A DNA stretch of 64,000 nucleotides, from assembly GCF_932274485.2 (NCBI RefSeq), contig NC_065884.2:30771540-30835539 (forward strand), read 5' to 3'. The position numbers were made by a program, and so were the translations under genes. The DNA is from Patella vulgata (lineage: Eukaryota; Mollusca; Gastropoda; Patellidae). Below the pieces are notes generated by a model. It was not told the DNA's origin, ran no database searches, and was given only the letters and a program-made list of their open reading frames with translations. This document shows, piece after piece, positions 58,801 through 64,000 of this stretch (within the stretch, counting starts at the first letter, position 1; each line of letters starts with the position of its first letter).

Positions 58801-61031
58801 TAGCCATAGTACACTTCGTCAAGCATTTTAGACCGTATCTCTATGGGAAGAAATTTCTCATACGCACAGATCATGGAGCACTGACCTGGTTACTCAAATT
58901 TCGTAATCCCGATGGCCAGATAGCTCATTGGCTTGAACGACTATCAGAATTTGAATTTGAAATTCAGCACAGACCAGGATTGAAACACAATAATGCAGAT
59001 GGGTTATCTCGCGCACCATGTGTCCAGTGTGGACGAACAGAATCAACACAGGATAGGAATGTTAGAGTCATTCACTTTGAGTCAACAAAACTCAGAGAAC
59101 AACAAGATGAAGATGGTGACATTTCTTTATTAAAGCAACATTGTAAAGACAATAACAGACCTTTATGGAAAGATGTTTCCCCACTTTCACTGACGGCTAA
59201 AAAGCTTTGGTCACAGTGGAATGTTCTTCAAGTTGAGAATGATATATTATACAGAGTTTTACCAGTTGAGAATGATATATTATACAGAGTTTTACCAGCT
59301 GGTAATGGCCTTCCAAAAAGGAAGCAAGTTGTTATATCGGATACAGTTAAACCAGAAATACTCAGGCTGGCCCATGATGCTCCTACTGCTGGACATCTTG
59401 GTTTGAAGAAAACTCTAAACAGGTTAAAACAAAGTTGCTATTGGCCAGGTATGAGAAAAGAAGTTACAGAGTATGTAGCTAAGTGTGACATGTGTTGTCG
59501 ACGAAAGGGTTCCAAAAGAAGAGCTAGTCTGAGCTCTTACCCAACAGGTTCACCTTTAGAACGTGTAACAATTGATATTATGGGTAAAATTGAACCACCA
59601 ACCGCTGATGGAAATGCATATATAGTTGTTATTAGCGACTATTTCACAAAGTGGACAGAGGCATTTGCCATGCCCAATATGGAAACAACTACGATTGCTA
59701 AGATCTTAGTTGAAAATGTATTTCTTAAAATTGGTATACCTTATCAATAACATAGTGATCAAGGACGGCAATTTGAAAGTGACCTCTTTCAAGAGATGTG
59801 TAGTCTTCTTGGCATTGAAAAAACAAGAACTACCCCCTACCATCCACAGTCAGATGGACAGGTAGAAAGGTTCAACAGAACTCTTCAAAATATGCTAGCC
59901 GCATATGTTAGAACGAAGCAGGATAATTGGGATGAATATCTTCCCTATGTAATGGCTGCTTACAGAAGTTCTGCCCAAGAGAGCTCGGGCTTATCCCCTA
60001 ACTACGTAATGTTTGGTAGAGATGTGAGGACACCTTTAGAACTTCAGTTTGGTTTTCCACAGGAAGAACCATTAACAGAAAGTCAATACACAACTAAGCT
60101 ACGTGAACGATTCCAAGAAGCTTACCGGTTCACTAGAGAACAGCTTCATCTAGCGGTTACGAGACAGAAAAAGGTTCATGACCTAAAGTCTACGTCTCGA
60201 CAGTTTCAAATTGGTGATTTCGTATATCTCTACACACCAGTACAGGAAGCGGGAATACCGAAGAAGTTTCAAAAATATTGGAGAGGTCCTTATGAGATAG
60301 TAGAAAAGATTACCGATATTACGTTTAAAATTCGTGGTCCAAAAAGAGACCAAGTTGTACATATTGACCGGTTGAAAAAAAGTCATACAGACCCCCTACT
60401 TGGTGTAGAGACGTCTGAAACAAGTTTTCTTTCAGGTGATGACACCACTCAGAGTCCTGAAATTAGAACTCAGAGTGGTCGAATCAGCAAACAGCCGACA
60501 TATCTTAATGAATATGTCCACAGAATCTCTTTATCTTTCAGGAAAATGGATTCATCTGACAGACATCATCCAAAATTCAGACCATCATTAGCCTGCAGAA
60601 CTTGTGGCAGGGTATTTACCAAGAGAGGTAACCTTCTGAGGCACATTAGGATTCAACATGAGAGAACCTCTGGTCCTTACGTCAGAACAGTTGAGTCTTC
60701 GCCAGTCCCGAGACCAACTACCAGTGAACAGAACAGAGACAGGGATCTTACTGATAGAGATCTTGGTCCAGATCCGGAAATTGAGATCCTTGAACCTTCA
60801 AGAGATCCCATGGTATTAGATGAGCACACTGGGAATATGATCAGACAATCAGAGTATTGTTCCCTTGTCGCTGCACGATCATCAATGCGTCAGCGCAGAT
60901 CAGATATCTCTGCTACCTCCAGTCATACCACCGAATCACCTAAGACGTCGAGGTCAATAGGATGCCAGACTGATGGAACTGATAGAGCCGAAAAGGGGTG
61001 TCAAGTGATCCAAGTGGTTCAACTTTTGTAA
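55820..61031 (+). mobile_element. Internal gag-pol region of the Ty3/gypsy fossil
   Basis: Parts in order: a gag-like region (about 55.8-56.7 kb), a CCHC zinc knuckle C-Y-N-C-R-E-P-G-H near 56.80 kb, an aspartic protease with D-T-G-A near 56.99 kb, and reverse transcriptase (57.84-58.4 kb) with Y-L-D-D near 58.26 kb. Then RNase H with D-T-D-A-S-G near 58.67 kb, the integrase zinc domain H-x-H-C-C near 59.39-59.5 kb, the catalytic core to P-Y-H-P-Q-S-D-G-Q-V-E-R near 59.85 kb, and a GPY/F module (W-R-G-P-Y) near 60.28 kb. After it comes a tail with a C2H2 finger, C-R-T-C-G-R near 60.6 kb. The region is broken in about half a dozen places. Confidence 0.9.
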
Positions 61032-61065
61032 GACGTCGGGACGACTACTTTTCGAGGCGTGGGTA

Positions 61066-61785
61066 ATGAAACGGCCATCGTTTCTCGTTCGTTTTTTATA
61101 AGGGTAGATAACCCTTTTCATGTCCATTTATTGAATGATTTATGTAGATAATGTATATATTTCTAATGCGTTTGTATTTTGTTGTAGTATCAAAATCTGT
61201 AGTATGTTTTGCTAATTTTAAATATGTATAATATGTGTATGTTTCACATTTGTTATAATTATTAATATTCATTCTTTGTCTGAAATATTTCCTAAATCAT
61301 TACCATTTTGCTATGTTTATTATTACTAAACTTATACTTGAAAATTTATAGTGTGATTGGACTGTATCTACGTAAGTAGTATTTTTCAATTGCTTAAGGT
61401 ATTCTCGCTAATACTCAGTATAACTGATCAAAGTTTTGAAATAACGAAACCGCCTAATCAACATACCGGGGTAGCGAATTGTAACACCCTTCTCAATAAA
61501 TCTTATGTACCTACATATATTTAAGTAAGTATCTGATCATAAGTATTGTAATTTTCTTGGTTTTTAAATACACATATAATTACTTATAATTTGGCCTTCT
61601 CTTATTCTTTGCTTAGGGATACTTGAGGAGAATTACCTTTTGGCTAATTCCAAACCTTGTCTCCGGGAGGGGAGCCTTTGCCTTTTGCTTACTTTACCCG
61701 AGGTTCGTGATTGGCCTAATATCAATCACTGGTGGTAGAGTTCCTATACCCCAAACCCTGTCGTCGGATATTAACCGGCGCTACA
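61066..61785 (+). repeat. 3' LTR of the Ty3/gypsy element
   Basis: About 720 bp, same start and end as the 5' LTR, followed directly by GTAA. A purine-rich GAGGCGTGGG just before it is the likely polypurine tract. It has one block of about 25 bases near 61615 that the 5' LTR lacks. Confidence 0.92.
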
Positions 61786-61789
61786 GTAA

Positions 61790-63379
61790 ACAAAATATAC
61801 CGAGACGCAATGAGATGACGTGGCATAACTTTGCTCCTTCCACAGTTGCATAAAACCTAGCTTTTTAAAAGCTGCATTATACACCCCACGTGTGTACCAG
61901 AAAAATCAACATACTGATTCTGATGGGTTTAATTTTTTTTTTTTTTTGATTGAGAATTGTTCGGGGTGCGTTTACGCAATCTTCAAAACATTCTCACATG
62001 TTATCATCGTAATCTGATGTTGTTATATTCAGAATTGCAAGATTAAAGCAAATCTTTAAAACAAAATTGAGCTGAAAAGTACTAAGTAGGACGTTAAACC
62101 TTGATTCATTTCAAACAAGATTTACATTCATCCATTTACAAAAGTGATGTACTGTATTCATTTTATTGCATCTCAGTATAAAATATTAACAATGATAACA
62201 AAATTTATACAAATTTTATACAGGTGCACTACTTGTAATGTGTGAGCTTATTAATGTATTAAATTTTTCTTAAATAGTTCGAAAATAGATAATGTAAAAT
62301 GAATAATTTGAAAATTTCATTCAAATTACTCTATTGCGAGCGAAGATATTAGCCTTTGAAGGTTTGACAAGACGTGTGCCATCAATTCAACCATCGTACT
62401 GGTTGTAAAGTCTCACTCCTCCATTTTTAGCTTGAATCAAAATATGGCTGAACTGTTCTAATCTATTTAATATTGGAGAACTCCGATGCCATCGAGAGTT
62501 GATTAGGGCCTGGATAAGTTCATTAATGTCTAATTAATAATTTAGAAAACATTTCAGGCCTAAAGAAAACCTGCAATAGGCAGATTTAGCTCTTGCATAA
62601 TGTATGTTTAATCATTATTATCATAAGCTTATGGATTCTTTTGTAGATTTCTATTTGCCTTTAGTGTTTATCAATGGTCATTATCTGTTAAATTCACAAG
62701 TTTTATTTAACAAGCATCACTGTCATGTAAATAAAATATATTTGAACAGTCTTGAATCATTGCAACCACATATTGTTGTTCTCGTTTTTTTAAATTTATT
62801 ATCTTGAATAGTAATTTAACTATTTGTTCCAAATGATGATAAACTTATACTAGAAAATGCATAGGTAGATGTGATGCATGTACTGGTGATCATTTTTGAT
62901 GTTTAATATTCCATGTTGGGGTTAAACTCGATTGAGGTTCGGCAAACCCTTGAGAACATGTGAACATCAGATCATTTTCCATATAACCACTACTTGAACT
63001 TTCCCATTAATTTTAGCTGGATTAGTTTGAACCTTAAAAAGAAAAGAAAAATCAATGGAAAAAAACGTAAATAAAAACCAAACAAAACCAATAGCTATGA
63101 ATTAAAATTACCAGTGTAAATCTGTACACAACCAAAGACAGGGTTGGAGGTTATAATTTTCCTCACAATTTTATCTAATTAGGAGCTTGATACTAAATTA
63201 ATACAGTTCTTTAAGCAAATATTATACAATATAAAAGAAACTGTTCCAAAGCAATTTGATCGTTTGAGAAGAAAAAAAATATATAGACATGGTCGAGACT
63301 ATAATGAGTTTCGAAACTTATCCATTTGCTACGAACACTATGTGACTATGTATGTAGGTTGTATATGTAGAAAACTTAC
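61790..63379. other. Non-coding DNA with an inverted copy of the 51.6-kb repeat
   Basis: Contains GTAGGACGTTAAACCTTGAT at 62087 (a remnant of a SINE 3' end). At 62465-62606 it holds the reverse complement of the 51620-51765 repeat. The remainder is AT-rich without supported features. Confidence 0.5.
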
Positions 63380-63436
63380 GGATGCTACTGGAACGACAGG
63401 TTGAGATGTCTCAAACAAATCTTTAGCAAAGAAAAG
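63380..63436 (-). CDS. Possible short internal exon of an unrecognised gene
   Basis: A 57-base stretch lies between a good acceptor (TTTATTCTTTACAG) and a good donor (GCATCC|GTAAGT). In phase 0 it reads L-F-F-A-K-D-L-F-E-T-S-Q-P-V-V-P-V-A-S with no stop. It can be joined in phase to the candidate exon at 63824. I do not recognise the peptide. It does not match the guanylate cyclase family, so it probably belongs to another minus-strand gene that starts right of, or at, the window edge. Confidence 0.4.
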
Positions 63437-63823
63437 CTGTAAAGAATAAACATTTTTTTTTATAAACAATATATTTATTCAGGATGTCTGAATGGGATTG
63501 GGGAACAGGCTTAGCCTATGTACAACCCCTTGTTATAAACCAGATATGGGCACTGGGAAACCAGCCAAAACCGGCACGGGCATGCCAAAGGCTAACAACA
63601 ATATATACAAAACAATAAATAAAAATAATAACAAGTCCTAAATGAAATGTGAATGTCATCATAATTTATTAATAATAAATAATATGTACCGATAGTAGAA
63701 AATGATGCAGACACAAACTTGTGTTAGGATAATTTAATGTCCGAAAATGAATGGTTTATACTCCCGATGGTATATTATATAACTAATTTAAATAAAATGC
63801 ATTACAATTATGAAATAACTTAC

Positions 63824-63907
63824 ATCTATTACACCGTCAAGTTCTTGAAATTCCAGGACGTCGTACGCTTCTGCCGTGTTGATATACGACCGGAAGTTAT
63901 ATGTGCC
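63824..63907 (-). CDS. Possible exon of an unrecognised gene, left boundary at a GTAAGT donor
   Basis: The minus strand reads T-Y-N-F-R-S-Y-I-N-T-A-E-A-Y-D-V, then L-E-F-Q-E-L-D-G-V-I-D and a GTAAGT donor in phase 0. A stop lies upstream and no ATG is in frame, so the right boundary (an acceptor or another start) is not fixed. The downstream acceptor at 63437 is 387 bases away, a reasonable intron. Composition looks like protein but no family was recognised. Confidence 0.35.
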
Positions 63908-63954
63908 TTATTGACTTCGCGCATGCGATGTACAACATAATTATGTCATCACCG

Positions 63955-64000
63955 TTATACGTCACCGAGTGGGCGTTCCCGTTAGTATTCTAGTTCTATA
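63955..64000 (-). repeat. Inverted copy of the block upstream of the THAP exon
   Basis: Read on the minus strand from 64000 it gives TAGAACTAGAATACTAACGG followed by GAACGCCCAC, matching 44002-44032 nearly base for base. It may continue beyond the window. Confidence 0.75.

Larger units (their letters stand above)
55048..61785 (+). mobile_element. Ty3/gypsy LTR retrotransposon, fossil, 6.7 kb with both LTRs
   Basis: A complete-looking frame of a Ty3/gypsy (Metaviridae) element: two LTRs, 4-bp target duplications GTAA (55044-55047 and 61786-61789), a primer-binding site, gag-like region, and pol domains in the order protease, reverse transcriptase, RNase H, integrase, which defines Ty3/gypsy rather than copia. 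No envelope gene is present. The coding region carries about half a dozen breaks, so this copy cannot be autonomous. The LTRs are alike at roughly 95% by eye apart from small indels, which suggests a fairly young insertion. Confidence 0.93.

Overview
The window is eukaryotic, animal nuclear DNA: AT-rich, almost all non-coding, with spliced exons on GT...AG boundaries and a very dense load of transposable elements. The best guess is a lophotrochozoan, most likely a mollusc. This rests on the style of the tRNA-derived SINEs (3' ends carrying GGACGTTAAACCC), the hairpin elements and the atypical soluble guanylate cyclase. It is an inference; no species marker is visible.

Left third (1-21.4 kb). 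The minus strand carries four consecutive internal exons of a soluble guanylate cyclase that resembles Drosophila Gyc88E (exons at 21238-21358, 11452-11557, 6085-6214 and 2133-2279). Their reading phases agree across three introns of 3.8, 5.2 and 9.7 kb. They encode the end of the HNOB-associated region, the signalling-helix coiled coil and the first residues before the cyclase domain. The catalytic exons lie left of the window; the haem-domain exons were not found. The introns hold a piggyBac-type hairpin element (3690-5076), a small palindromic MITE, a 2.6-kb foldback element (6564-9171), a LINE 3' end broken by two palindromes, and a 1.57-kb long-arm element with 12-bp target duplications (12217-13786).

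Middle (21.4-44 kb). No convincing host exon was found. It contains copies of two SINE families, satellite-like tandem arrays at 24-25.3, 25.5-27.1, 37.4-38.2 and 40.2-41 kb, decayed LINE pieces, and a Tc1-like transposon (33854-35380) inserted in the RNase H region of a LINE.

Right third (44-64 kb). Remains of a plus-strand THAP-domain gene (44125-44309, 51405-51526, perhaps 51993-52625) are split by a 6.5-kb element with 30-bp inverted ends and 7-bp target duplications (44463-50979), itself filled with two further foldback elements and a SINE piece. A second, deleted Tc1-like copy sits inside a palindromic MITE (53491-55031). Thirteen bases further right is the 4-bp target duplication of a 6.7-kb Ty3/gypsy LTR retrotransposon (55048-61785) with similar LTRs; it is a broken fossil with an unusual C2H2 finger after the integrase. 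At the right edge two possible minus-strand exons belong to an unrecognised gene.

All comparisons were made by eye; percentages and boundaries are approximate unless described as exact matches.
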